Notes under the pieces: model-generated | What the model was told of the DNA's origin: nothing | Database searches by the model: none | The model's input: only the letters and a program-made list of their open reading frames with translations | In this document: positions 45,444-55,411 of the stretch, piece after piece | Layout of the letters: each line of letters starts with the position of its first letter | How positions within the stretch are numbered: the stretch's first letter is position 1 | DNA from: Rhizobium oryzicola | GTDB lineage: Bacteria; Pseudomonadota; Alphaproteobacteria; Rhizobiales; Rhizobiaceae | Direction: 5' to 3' | DNA: 64,000 nt | NCBI RefSeq assembly: GCF_030504645.1 | Contig: NZ_JAUKWQ010000003.1 | Coordinates: 434,001 to 498,000, forward strand | Program-made: the position numbers and the translations under genes

Positions 45444-46367
45444 ATGATCGGCGCGCGCGTTAAATTCCGTCACTTGCAGACATTTGTGGAAGTTGCCCGC
45501 CAGAAAAGCGTTGTCAAAGCGGCTGACAGTCTGCACATCAGCCAGCCCGCCGTGACCAAGACCATCCGCGAGTTGGAGGAGGAATTGGGTGTTGCCGTGC
45601 TGGAGCGCGACGGCCGCGGGATCCGCCTGACCCGTCACGGCGAAGTTTTCCTCCGTCATGCGGGTGCGTCGCTGACTGCCCTGCGGCAGGGCATCGACTC
45701 CGTCTCGCAGGAGCTTCTGGACAATGCGCCGCCGGTGCGGGTTGGTGCGCTTCCCACCGTTTCGACCAGGATCATGCCACGCGCCATGACACTCTTTCTG
45801 GAAGAAGGCACCCGGAGCCGTATCAAGATCGTAACGGGCGAGAATGCCGTTCTTCTGGAGCAATTGCGGGTCGGCGATCTCGATCTCGTCGTCGGACGAT
45901 TGGCCGCGCCGGAGAAGATGACCGGCTTTTCCTTCGAGCATCTGTATTCCGAACAGGTCCTTTTCACCGTGCGGGTCGGCCACCCACTTCTCGCCGGGCA
46001 TTCCTTGTTGAACAGGCTCGGCCAATATCCGGTGCTGATGCCGACGCGGGGGTCGATCATCCGCCCCCTGGTGGAGCAGTTGTTGATCGCAAACGGCGTC
46101 GGAAACATTCCCACACAGGTCGAGACGGTTTCCGATGCCTTTGGCCGTGCCTTCGTCCGCTCCAGCGACGCAGTGTGGATCATCTCCAGCGGTGTCGTGG
46201 CCGGCGACATTGCAGATGGTGTCCTGGCCGCTTTGCCGCTGGACACAAGCGAAACGAAAGGACCGGTGGGGCTGACGCTTCGCGCTGACGCAACGCCGCC
46301 ACTGCCGCTCTCGATCCTCATGCAGACGATCCGGCAGGCCGCGTCCGACATCGCACCGGTCGCTTGA
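45444..46367 (+). CDS. pcaQ: LysR-type activator of the protocatechuate operon
   Basis: Regulator of 307 aa. The winged helix is at residues 6-66 (VKFRHLQTFVEVARQKSVVKA; LHISQPAVTKTIRELEEELG), and the effector domain follows with PVRVGALPTVSTRIMP. Divergent position from pcaDCHGB is the conserved arrangement in Agrobacterium and Sinorhizobium, where PcaQ activates on beta-carboxymuconate-type inducers. The start ATG at 45444 is directly behind the predicted binding box, so its own expression is probably repressed by binding there. Confidence 0.95.
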   Translation: MIGARVKFRHLQTFVEVARQKSVVKAADSLHISQPAVTKTIRELEEELGVAVLERDGRGIRLTRHGEVFLRHAGASLTALRQGIDSVSQELLDNAPPVRVGALPTVSTRIMPRAMTLFLEEGTRSRIKIVTGENAVLLEQLRVGDLDLVVGRLAAPEKMTGFSFEHLYSEQVLFTVRVGHPLLAGHSLLNRLGQYPVLMPTRGSIIRPLVEQLLIANGVGNIPTQVETVSDAFGRAFVRSSDAVWIISSGVVAGDIADGVLAALPLDTSETKGPVGLTLRADATPPLPLSILMQTIRQAASDIAPVA

Positions 46368-46378
46368 TACGGATGCGC

Positions 46379-48022
46379 TCAGTTGGTGGCGCGAAGGCGG
46401 CTTTCCACCAGCAGACCGCTTTCATCCAGGATGGGATGTGCGACCGAAACAATATGGGCATTGATGCGCTTCAGGTCGCGCAGCATGTCCAGATGCAACG
46501 AGCTTGTTTGCAGGCTCTCCAGACGCCCGTCCTGCAGGCGCTTCAAGTGACGCTCGGAAGATTCCTTTTCCATCCGACGCACCGCCACCTTCACTTCCAT
46601 CATCTGGCGAGCGAGATCAAAATCACGCGTCACGAAAATGGTCTGGGCAACGCGCAGATTGTCCAGCGTCATGTTCATCAGCTGCAAAAGCTCGTTATAG
46701 CCGTCCTCGGAAAATTTCAGGCCCTGCGCAACCTTCTTGGTGACCTGCGGCATCAGGCCCTTTTCGATGATATCGCCGATATGCTCAAGGTTGATGGCGT
46801 AATCGATGATCTGGATGGATCGGCGGCTGTTCTCGTCGCTCAAACCCACCCTCGCCAGCAGCGAGAGATAGACCTTCACCTCCTGCTGAAGACGGTCTAC
46901 GCGGCGTTCAAGCTGCGCCACCTCCACCAGCTCGGATAGATCATTCTTGGTAAAAGCGTGCGAGGTCTTGATCAGCATGCGCTCGATGAGATCACCGACA
47001 GCAAGCACCTCGCGCGTCGCACTGGTCAGCGCGACCACCGGACTCGACAGCTCGTCCCGGTCAAGGAACTTCGGTGCCATGTCGGCTTTCGCCTCTTCAG
47101 GGATGAGGCGCGCCATACGATCGGAAAGCAGCGTTGCAAACGGCCATGCCACCAGCGCCAGCAAAAGATTGAAGGCAAGGTGCGCATCGACCGGCATCAT
47201 TTGCGGCGGGGTGGGTGCATGGTCCAGCAGCATGCCGCCATAGCCCGCCAGCGGCATCACAGCCAGGCAGCCAACGCCGCGCACGATGATGTTGCCGAGC
47301 GTCACCCGGCGTGCCGCAGCCGCGCCGCTCATGGACGCGACAAAGGGCGGAATGGCGCCGCCGAAATTCGCACCGAGCACCATGACGATGATCAGCGCCG
47401 GCGGTACGATTCCTTTGGATGCAACGGAGAGAATGAGAATGACCGCTGCCAGACTGGATGAGGATGCGAAGGCAATGAAGGCCGCCAGCAGAAACGCCAC
47501 AGGCCATGCAGAATCCAGCAGACCGATGAAGGCGATCAGAACGGGCGATTCTCTCAACGGCTCGGTGGCGGCGCTCATGAGGTGCAGCGAAAGCAGCATC
47601 AGGCCGATACCGATCAGCGCCGAACCCAGTCCCTGTCGGCTGGAGGATTTCGCCCTGTAGAAGGCAATCCCAACCAGGATCAGCAGCGGCGAAAGCCAGC
47701 CAACGCCGAAGCCAACAATCCAGGCCGTCACCGCCGTGCCGACATTCGCGCCCAACAGCACGATCTGCGCCATGCGCGGCTTCACCAGATCCTTCTCCAC
47801 GAAGGATGCCGTCATCAATGCGGTTGCCGTGGAACTTTGCAGGGCGACGGTTGCGACAAAGCCGGACAGGAAGGATCTGACGCCCGTCCGTGTGCCCGTG
47901 GAAAGACCAGTGCGCAGCTGTGCACCGAAGGCCCGAGAAACGCCTTCCTTGACCTGAGAAAGACCGAACAACAGCAGTGCCACGGCTCCGAGGAGATTGA
48001 TGATGACCGCTGTCGAGCCCAT
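46379..48022 (-). CDS. Na+/phosphate cotransporter-family protein with PhoU-like domain
   Basis: Membrane protein of 547 aa, NptA/YjbB type. Two inverted-repeat transport blocks carry the signature QSSTATALM (about residue 60) and ASSSSLAAVILILS, with GANVGTAVTAW and GANFGGAIPPF. The last 200 residues are helical and PhoU-like (AVGDLIERMLIKTSHAF; INLEHIGDIIEKGLM). It probably moves phosphate driven by sodium, in either direction. The start MGSTAVIINL at 48022 was chosen because hydrophobic helix 1 starts there. It is convergent with pcaQ and apparently unrelated to aromatic catabolism. Confidence 0.92.
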   Translation of the reverse strand: MGSTAVIINLLGAVALLLFGLSQVKEGVSRAFGAQLRTGLSTGTRTGVRSFLSGFVATVALQSSTATALMTASFVEKDLVKPRMAQIVLLGANVGTAVTAWIVGFGVGWLSPLLILVGIAFYRAKSSSRQGLGSALIGIGLMLLSLHLMSAATEPLRESPVLIAFIGLLDSAWPVAFLLAAFIAFASSSSLAAVILILSVASKGIVPPALIIVMVLGANFGGAIPPFVASMSGAAAARRVTLGNIIVRGVGCLAVMPLAGYGGMLLDHAPTPPQMMPVDAHLAFNLLLALVAWPFATLLSDRMARLIPEEAKADMAPKFLDRDELSSPVVALTSATREVLAVGDLIERMLIKTSHAFTKNDLSELVEVAQLERRVDRLQQEVKVYLSLLARVGLSDENSRRSIQIIDYAINLEHIGDIIEKGLMPQVTKKVAQGLKFSEDGYNELLQLMNMTLDNLRVAQTIFVTRDFDLARQMMEVKVAVRRMEKESSERHLKRLQDGRLESLQTSSLHLDMLRDLKRINAHIVSVAHPILDESGLLVESRLRATN

Positions 48023-48307
48023 GTTTCCGCTTCTTCCTCGGCCGAGGGCCGCCCACACTCTGCCATAAACAGACGCATCGGGAAGGTCGTCACCTGTCGG
48101 ACTGGCCGGCACAGCGAGAACGACCCCGCCGGATATGCCCCTGCTAAAGGCTGATTGTCCTCCGAAACCTCTAAGGATTCGTAGAGACCAATGAGAAACG
48201 ATACTGCATACAATGGAGCAAGGCTATCCTGATCCGGCTAATTAGTTAGCCGGAATGCGTCACTGCTCTCACAAGCAGGCATACACTCTGCCGCAGGTGT
48301 GCGAAGG

Positions 48308-49525
48308 TCACGGAGCGGCGGCGTTTTGCTTGCCGCGCTGCTCTACCAAAAACAGCAGGAAGCCGGTGAGCCCGAGGAGCCCACCAACGACAGCGGTCGC
48401 ATTCCAGCCGCCGAGATGGTAGGTCAGCGTTCCCAGCGTGGAGCCGATCGCCCCGCCGATGAAAGCGGACGTCATGTAGATCGCGTTCAACCGTCCGCGC
48501 TTTTCCGGTGCGATGGCAAAGATAATGCGCTGGCTGACAATCTGATTGCCCTGTACGGCTGCATCGATGACGATGGCGAAGATGGCCAGCAGCACGAGTG
48601 CGCCTCCGGCCACGGCAAAGCCGGTCGCGAAGAAGAACAGCGACAGGCACAGCATGGCTGCTCCTGAGAGAACCAGGCCAAGGCCGCGATCTGCCAGCCG
48701 TCCGGCGAGCGGGGCGGCGAGCGCACCACCGGCACCAGCCAGCGCAAACAGGCCGATCGCCTGCTGGCTTAGCTGAAAGCGCTCCGACAGGGCAAAGGGA
48801 ATGGCGGTCCAGAACAGGTTGAAGGCACAGAAAACCAGCATCTGATAGGCTGAGCGCCAGCGCAGCACCGGGGTTTCCCGGATCAGCCCCGCCATGGATT
48901 TCAGGATCTGCGGATAGGTGAGCTGCCCGTGCGGCGTGTGCCGAGGCATGATGGCGGCAAGCGCCACCCCAATGATGGTCATCAGCACCGCCGACAGCCA
49001 GAAGACGGCGCGCCAGCCGAAGCTCGCGGAAATGAACAGTGAAACCGGACGCGCCAGCATGATGCCGGTCAAAAGAGCGCCCATGACATTGCCGACCACA
49101 CGCCCGCGCCTCTGCAACGGAACAAGATGCGCGATAAAGGGAACAAGGACCTGGGCGGACGTCGAGCACAAACCGATCAGAAATGCGCACACGAAAAAGA
49201 CGACCGCAGACGTCGAGAGCGCCATGCCGACCAGGCCGAGAATGGTGATGGCGAGCGTGGACAACGCTAGCGTCTTGTTCTCCACGCGGTCGGCAAGCGA
49301 CACGAGAAAGAACAGGCCGATGCCGTAGCCGATCTGCGTGGTGCTGACGATGGTGCCCGCAACGTCGGCGCTGACGCCGATTTCCGGCGCGATCGAGGAG
49401 ATCAGCGGTTGGGCGTAATAGATATTGGCGACAAGCGTGCCCGTCGCGAGACCCACCGTCGCGACCAGCAGGCTGGAGGGACCTTGTGAGGGTTCGGTCG
49501 CCTCGGCGTGGGGTGAACCGGCCAT
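48308..49525 (-). CDS. MFS transporter of the DHA1 type
   Basis: Twelve-helix major facilitator of 405 aa. Typical signs are ANIYYAQPLISSIAPEIG in helix 1, the loop 2-3 motif FLVSLADRVENKTL and the AGRLADRGLGLVLSG repeat after helix 8. The group is often annotated as drug or sugar efflux; no substrate can be named. The start MAGSPHAEAT at 49525 has AAGGA seven bases upstream; an ATG seven codons earlier has none. It lies between the phosphate transporter and alcohol dehydrogenase genes on the same strand. Confidence 0.9.
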   Translation of the reverse strand: MAGSPHAEATEPSQGPSSLLVATVGLATGTLVANIYYAQPLISSIAPEIGVSADVAGTIVSTTQIGYGIGLFFLVSLADRVENKTLALSTLAITILGLVGMALSTSAVVFFVCAFLIGLCSTSAQVLVPFIAHLVPLQRRGRVVGNVMGALLTGIMLARPVSLFISASFGWRAVFWLSAVLMTIIGVALAAIMPRHTPHGQLTYPQILKSMAGLIRETPVLRWRSAYQMLVFCAFNLFWTAIPFALSERFQLSQQAIGLFALAGAGGALAAPLAGRLADRGLGLVLSGAAMLCLSLFFFATGFAVAGGALVLLAIFAIVIDAAVQGNQIVSQRIIFAIAPEKRGRLNAIYMTSAFIGGAIGSTLGTLTYHLGGWNATAVVGGLLGLTGFLLFLVEQRGKQNAAAP

Positions 49526-49570
49526 ATTGTTTTCCTTAACGGTCATCCAAACGCATGGGGACTATGAAAT

Positions 49571-49654
49571 CCCCCTCATCCGCCCGTCGTCAGCGGTTCC
49601 CCTCTCCCCAAGAGGAGAGGTACGCCGAGCGAAGCGGAGGCGGGTGAGGGGGCG
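49571..49654. repeat. Palindromic intergenic repeat
   Basis: Outer arms CCCCCTCATCCGCC and GGCGGGTGAGGGGG enclose an inner stem CCTCTCC-ccaagag-GAGAGG. This is the second kind of dispersed rhizobial intergenic palindrome in the window, unlike the 4122 and 53.8-54.3 kb element. It sits in the 136-bp gap between two same-strand genes. Confidence 0.8.
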
Positions 49655-49661
49655 GAGCAGG

Positions 49662-50708
49662 TCAGCCTGCCAGTGTCGCGATATCGATCACGAAGCGATA
49701 GCGCACATCGCTCTTCAGTACGCGCTCGTAAGCGGTGTTGACGTCCTTGATGTCGATGATCTCGACATCGGCTGCGATGTTATGCTTTCCGCAGAAATCC
49801 AGCATTTCCTGAGTTTCCTTGATAGAGCCGATCATCGAGCCCGCTAGACTGCGACGGCCTGGGATCAGTGCGAAGGCATGCACCGGCACCGGATGTTCCG
49901 GCGCACCGACCAGCACCATGGTGCCATCGACCTTGAGGAGACCGAGATAGGCATTCCAGTCGATCCCGGCGCTGACGGTGCAGATGATCAGGTCGAACGT
50001 GCCTGCGAGCTTCTTGAAAGTCTCGGCATCCGACGTCGCGTAATAGTCCTTGGCGCCGAACTTCAGGCCATCGTCCTTCTTGGAAAGCGACTGGCTGAGC
50101 ACGGTGATGTCAGCCCCCATGGCTGCGCCGATCTTGACGCCCATATGGCCGAGACCGCCCATGCCAACGATGGCAACCTTCTTACCGGGACCGGCCTTCC
50201 AGTGTGCCAGCGGCGAATACAGCGTGATGCCGGCGCAGAGCAGCGGTGCTGCCTTGTCGAGCGGCAGGTTGTCCGGGATGGACAGCACATAGCCTTCTTT
50301 CACGACGATCGAGTCCGAATAGCCGCCATAGGTCGGCGTTTCGCCATCGGCTTCCACGTCGTTGTAGGTCTGGACGAGGCCGGGCATATACTGTTCGTTG
50401 TCGAGGTCGCGCGTCTGGCAATGGACGCAGGAATCGACGAAGCAGCCGACACCGACATGATCGCCAACCTTGAACTTGCTGACCTTGGAGCCGACCGCTG
50501 TCACAACGCCGGCGATTTCATGACCCGGCACCATGGGGAAGCGGGAATTGCCCCATTCATTGCGCGCCTGGTGGATATCCGAATGGCAGATGCCGGAATA
50601 CTTGATGGCGATGACGACGTCGTCTTCGCGGGGTTCGCGGCGTTCGAAGGTAAATGGTTCGAGGGGCTTGGACGCATCCGTTGCCGCATAGCCTCGTGCA
50701 ATAGCCAT
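49662..50708 (-). CDS. Zinc-type alcohol/aldehyde dehydrogenase, YahK-like, altered structural site
   Basis: Cinnamyl-alcohol-dehydrogenase-group enzyme of 348 aa. The catalytic zinc residues are in GICHSDIH and PGHEIAG with a later Cys in [12 protein letters not shown]; the NADP site is [10 protein letters not shown]. In E. coli YahK the structural zinc loop has four cysteines; here the loop reads [15 protein letters not shown], keeping only the first two, the others being Arg and Met. It should reduce aldehydes with NADPH. Aromatic aldehydes are an attractive guess next to pobA but unproven. Confidence 0.9.
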   Translation of the reverse strand: MAIARGYAATDASKPLEPFTFERREPREDDVVIAIKYSGICHSDIHQARNEWGNSRFPMVPGHEIAGVVTAVGSKVSKFKVGDHVGVGCFVDSCVHCQTRDLDNEQYMPGLVQTYNDVEADGETPTYGGYSDSIVVKEGYVLSIPDNLPLDKAAPLLCAGITLYSPLAHWKAGPGKKVAIVGMGGLGHMGVKIGAAMGADITVLSQSLSKKDDGLKFGAKDYYATSDAETFKKLAGTFDLIICTVSAGIDWNAYLGLLKVDGTMVLVGAPEHPVPVHAFALIPGRRSLAGSMIGSIKETQEMLDFCGKHNIAADVEIIDIKDVNTAYERVLKSDVRYRFVIDIATLAG

Positions 50709-50841
50709 GGTTCAACCTTCCGATAAATAGATGTGGGAAGCCTCCCGGAATTGGGAGGCCGCTCTTCTTAACGGATAACATGGCGCTCCGGTTTGTTCGA
50801 TCAACCGGATTTCTTGCACGATCCTCTAATCGCACATCCCA

Positions 50842-52050
<1,209 letters not shown>

Positions 52051-52122
52051 TCAGCTTCGAGAGAACAATGGACATTTGCTTCCTCTTCTTGCACAAATCG
52101 AACATCAGCCTGGGAGGAGACG

Positions 52123-53022
52123 ATGGCTGGACCTGTTCCGACCTATAACCTCTACGGCGAGGAAAGCGCCGTAGAACGAGCGTTTTGGGTGCACTGCGAA
52201 ACAATTGCGGCGCGCAGCAGCGGCTATCGCTGGGAAATCGGCCTGCACCGGCACGAGAGTTTTTTGCAATTCCTGCACATCAGGAGCGGTTCGGGTGATG
52301 CACTACTTCCCTCAGGCACGGTACCGCTTATCCCCCCTTGCGTGGTGGTGGTGCCGCCGGGACCGGAGCACGGCTTCCGCTTCTCACCGGATATCGATGG
52401 CCTTGTGGTGACACTGGTGCCGGAACGGCTGCGCCTTGCGCGCGATTTGCCGGGCAAGGCGCCCTGGTTTCCGCTTCCCACACTGATGGAACTCGGCTCC
52501 AGCGGTGATGCCGCTTATCTTGATGCTACCTTTCAGCGGATTGCCGAAGAGTATGACGGCCAGCGCGTCGGTCGGGATGAATGTCTCGAGGCGCATGTGG
52601 CAACGGTCATCCTGCTCCTCGGACGACTTCTGCTGCCGGAACCGCAGGATGACCCGGCCGACCTCAATCGCCAGCGCGTGCAACAGCTCATGCGGCTGAT
52701 CGCCGATCATTACCGCGAACAGTTGACGGTAGAAAGCTGCGCGGCTCGGCTGAAGCTTTCGCCGACGCATCTCAACCGGATCGTGCGCCAGGTGACCGGT
52801 GCTAGCACGCATGATCTCATCATCGGAAAATCCATTGAAGAAGCCAAGCGAGCGCTGGTCTTTACCGCCAGCAGTGTGCAGGCCATCGCTGAAAGCCTCG
52901 GCTTTTCCGATGCCGCTTACTTTTCCCGCTGTTTCCGCCATCGCACCGGCATGACGCCCAAGGCCTATCGCGACGCGGAACGGGCAAAGCTTCGGAACAA
53001 AGAGGCTGAGGGTTCTGTTTAA
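52123..53022 (+). CDS. pobR: AraC-family regulator of pobA
   Basis: Activator of 299 aa. An N-terminal cupin sensor (residues about 35-110, with ALLPSGTVPLIPPCVVVVPPG partly conserved) precedes the double helix-turn-helix at about 190-290 (LTVESCAARLKLSPTHLNRI; SVQAIAESLGFSDAAYFSRC). The start at 52123 follows a strong GGAGGAG site; the upstream open frame belongs to pobA's shadow. It is divergent from pobA, so 4-hydroxybenzoate is the likely inducer. The name follows from position and family. Confidence 0.88.
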   Translation: MAGPVPTYNLYGEESAVERAFWVHCETIAARSSGYRWEIGLHRHESFLQFLHIRSGSGDALLPSGTVPLIPPCVVVVPPGPEHGFRFSPDIDGLVVTLVPERLRLARDLPGKAPWFPLPTLMELGSSGDAAYLDATFQRIAEEYDGQRVGRDECLEAHVATVILLLGRLLLPEPQDDPADLNRQRVQQLMRLIADHYREQLTVESCAARLKLSPTHLNRIVRQVTGASTHDLIIGKSIEEAKRALVFTASSVQAIAESLGFSDAAYFSRCFRHRTGMTPKAYRDAERAKLRNKEAEGSV

Positions 53023-53053
53023 GGATCAAATCCTCAAACGGAGAAGATAGACG

Positions 53054-53392
53054 ATGGCTGAACATCTGGGCGAAGCGGCAAGCAACGGCAAGCTGAATGT
53101 CGGCGGCGGAAACTCTTCGGTAGGCTACAAAGTCACCGCCCGCAAACAAGATGGCGGCAAGGTGAAGGTGGCCATCAGCGTCATGGCCCCGCGCGACTGG
53201 CTGCTGAAACAGGGTTTCAAGCAGGATGCGACGCTGGTTCGCGCCAATGGCGGCGAATTGGCCGTTCGCCACACCGGCGGAGAGCTAGACGTGTCGGACA
53301 GCATTTCCGTGACGCTGTCGGCTGCTGAGGTGGAGTGCGACTCCGAGGAGCAGGCGCGCCAGGCGTTTCCGGAACTGGAACTTAATTCGTGA
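53054..53392 (+). CDS. Conserved hypothetical small protein
   Basis: Protein of 112 aa, glycine- and charge-rich, without signal peptide or membrane helix. It starts with a GGAG ribosome site 9 bp before ATG and lies 31 bp after pobR on the same strand. The middle (residues 25-60) looks like alternating beta strands. I do not recognise a family and assign no function. Codon use matches the neighbours, so it appears to be a genuine resident gene. Confidence 0.65.
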   Translation: MAEHLGEAASNGKLNVGGGNSSVGYKVTARKQDGGKVKVAISVMAPRDWLLKQGFKQDATLVRANGGELAVRHTGGELDVSDSISVTLSAAEVECDSEEQARQAFPELELNS

Positions 53393-53472
53393 GGCTGAAA
53401 ACGCATCAGGCGAGAAAACTGATTTATCACCCTGTCGCGAGCGAAAGCTGAGGGGTAAGGTGGAGCCCTTGC

Positions 53473-53757
53473 TCACCAGAGCTCGAGATAGAGATCCCGC
53501 CAGTCGGGATTCATGGCTTCGATCAGTTCGATCTTCCATTTGCGATACCAGCGCTTCAGGGACTTTTCGCGCTGGATCTCCGTCTCGATCCGGTCGTGTT
53601 CCTCGTACCAGACCAGCATCCGGCAACCGTATTTGGCAGCAAATCCGTCGTTGATCCCTTCGCGGTGTTCCCAGACCCGCCGCGCTATGTCCGATGTCAC
53701 GCCGACATACAGCGTTCCGTTCTTTTGATTGGTGATGATGTAGACATAACCCGCCAT
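53473..53757 (-). CDS. Small GIY-YIG nuclease-domain protein
   Basis: Single-domain protein of 94 aa, the usual size of the YhbQ-type GIY-YIG group. The family motif reads YVYIITNQKNGTLYVGVT near residues 4-21, with catalytic Arg in IARRVWEHR, and an acidic site in YEEHDRIETEIQREKSLK. These stand-alone nucleases have no settled function. The start MAGYVYIITN at 53757 was chosen; the frame continues upstream into a palindromic repeat (translated as a peptide ending GPDPRY) that is not part of the protein. It is flanked directly by the repeat cluster described below. Confidence 0.85.
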   Translation of the reverse strand: MAGYVYIITNQKNGTLYVGVTSDIARRVWEHREGINDGFAAKYGCRMLVWYEEHDRIETEIQREKSLKRWYRKWKIELIEAMNPDWRDLYLELW

Positions 53758-53780
53758 GCGTGCAGCATGCTTGTATCTGG

Positions 53781-54300
53781 GGTCAGGCCCGAGGATGACG
53801 GAGTTTGTAGGACCGGCAGGAGCCCCAAGGGCTGGCTGACTCGTTGAAATGTTTGATGGGGCAACCTTTGGCATCCCCTAACGGTGGTCATTCCCTCGCC
53901 GTCGTCATCCTCGGTCCTCGGGTTTAATCCGAGGATGACCCGAGGATCCACACTGAACTGTGCACTTCGCCAGAGCCTCGGCTGTGCTTTCAGGGGTGCT
54001 GGCAATGACCTTCAGATAAGTGCGGGGCTGCTCAGCGGTGTAACGCCAGCTTGTTTTTGGATCCTCGGGTCAGGCCCGAGGATGACGGAGTTTGTGGGGT
54101 GATTGGTGCCCCAAAAACTGGTTCACCTGTTGAAACGCCTGATGGCCCGTTCCACGCTTGATAGGGGCACCTTTGGTATCCCCTCCACGGTCGTCATCCT
54201 CGGGCTTGACCCGAGGATCCATGATGAACCGCGCCCTTGGGGAAGGCTTCCACCGTGCCGTCGGAATTGCGGCGATGACCTGAAAATAGGCGGGGAAGGT
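53781..54300. repeat. Tandem pair of about 288-bp composite palindromic repeat units
   Basis: Two diverged copies of one unit follow each other. The half-site GGTCAGGCCCGAGGATGACG begins at 53781 and again at 54068 (287 bp apart), and CGTCATCCTCGG begins at 53903 and at 54192 (289 bp apart). Less conserved text between them also aligns (TTGAAA..GATGG, GGCA/GGGCACCTTTGG, ATCCCCT). The palindromic ends match the 4122-4203 element; 54192-54223 equals 4122-4153 base for base. This fills most of the 622-bp gene-free stretch 53758-54379. Confidence 0.85.
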
Positions 54301-54379
54301 GGAGTTCCAGCAAGGCCGCAGCGAAGTCCCTGATTGGCTAATGACGGCCGACCACTATGCAAAACGGTCGACCGCATTT

Positions 54380-55120
54380 TCATTCTTTTGTTGCAGTAGA
54401 ACCGCTACTCGTTCTTGAGTGCAGCCGATCAGCAATGGGTTGCCATCTGTCCGCTATTTCTTGTGCCAGCGCCTGAAGCTGTTTTCTTCTTTGAATGTTG
54501 CGTTTTGCAGCGGGAAACATTTCCTCCCTGAATACATCAGCAACTATGCACATATTGGGATCTGAACTGCCTAAATGGCTTAGGTTTTGTTCAGAAAACC
54601 AATGGAGCAATGTGGCAAAGAGCACGCCACGTTCGGTATCTTGACCAGAATTTAAAGGCCAAACTTTTCCGAAGTAGGGTTTTATTACGCCGATAAATGG
54701 ATCGCGAAATCCTGATTGGCGTCTCTTCAAAATTACTGGCGCTTTGATGCGGATCGTAATCCCACCTACCTCAATGCCGTGTGGAATATCTACCGCAAAC
54801 TCAACGGCATAGTCCTTCAGTGACCATGGCGCGGATTTCACATGTTGAATTGCATCTAGTGCATTCAGTAAGCGCTGCTCATGATGATCTGAACTTGCTT
54901 CACGCAACTGATAGGATTTGTCTAGCCCATCAAGGCGTTTAGGATCTTTGCAGCCGGAAACGAGGAAATGAGCGGTCGCTCGCTCAATGTCAGGATACAT
55001 AGTATCCATGATGAACGTAGGAGGCTGAAGAGCGTTTTCTATTATAGTGACGCGCTTTTGCGGGCTCGCAAATGCATACTCGATGAACTTATGTGCACTT
55101 ATCGTTTTATTCGCGTTCAT
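54380..55120 (-). CDS. Orphan hypothetical protein, AT-richer than surroundings
   Basis: Protein of 246 aa with no signal or membrane segment; I recognise no family. A central beta-rich part (YAVEFAVDIPHGIEVGGITI) is followed by IKPYFGK, LLHWFSEQNLSHLG, a CIVADVF stretch and a lysine/arginine-rich helical tail (AAKRNIQRRKQLQALAQEI). The start MNANKTISAH at 55120 has AAGGGA seven bases upstream. Base composition and codon use are visibly more AT-rich than nearby genes, and it is bounded by repeats on one side and perfect hairpins on the other, which suggests recent transfer. Confidence 0.7.
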   Translation of the reverse strand: MNANKTISAHKFIEYAFASPQKRVTIIENALQPPTFIMDTMYPDIERATAHFLVSGCKDPKRLDGLDKSYQLREASSDHHEQRLLNALDAIQHVKSAPWSLKDYAVEFAVDIPHGIEVGGITIRIKAPVILKRRQSGFRDPFIGVIKPYFGKVWPLNSGQDTERGVLFATLLHWFSEQNLSHLGSSDPNMCIVADVFREEMFPAAKRNIQRRKQLQALAQEIADRWQPIADRLHSRTSSGSTATKE

Positions 55121-55260
55121 AGGCGTTCCCTTGCGCTCTGCGCATGTGAGGAATGCCGTCGCCAACTCGACTCTGATAAAGACTCTCCGTACAATGACCT
55201 TGCTACAGGGTGGAGAGCTTTTCTTTGCCCCACGAGGGTGACAGCCTGTTCGTGGTATCC

Positions 55261-55288
55261 AAAGCCGAGACTGCCAGGTCTCGGCTTT
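55261..55288. terminator. Perfect inverted repeat, possible bidirectional terminator
   Basis: An 11-bp perfect stem (AAAGCCGAGAC with GTCTCGGCTTT) around a 6-base loop. The A-rich and T-rich arm ends suit a bidirectional terminator between nrdJ and the orphan gene. It lies upstream of the orphan gene, in a 291-bp gap with another hairpin. Confidence 0.6.
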
Positions 55289-55348
55289 GGTATTTCTAGG
55301 ACTTGCGAACATGCGCATTCCTTTATGTCTTTCTGTGCCATAGACGGC

Positions 55349-55377
55349 AAAAGCCCAGGGACGTAATCCCCGGGCTT
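55349..55377 (-). terminator. Terminator of nrdJ
   Basis: On the minus strand AAGCCCGGGGA pairs with TCCCTGGGCTT, followed by a short TT-rich stretch, 35 bp past the nrdJ stop. A good factor-independent terminator candidate, though the T-run is short. Confidence 0.7.
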
Positions 55378-55411
55378 CCCCAAACTTACCGAAATTTCTC
55401 GGCCCCTTTCC

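Noticed and set aside
45351..46025. Extension of the pcaD frame into pcaQ
   Set aside because: The added residues are antisense to pcaQ and cross the promoter region; the family N-terminus begins at 45350.
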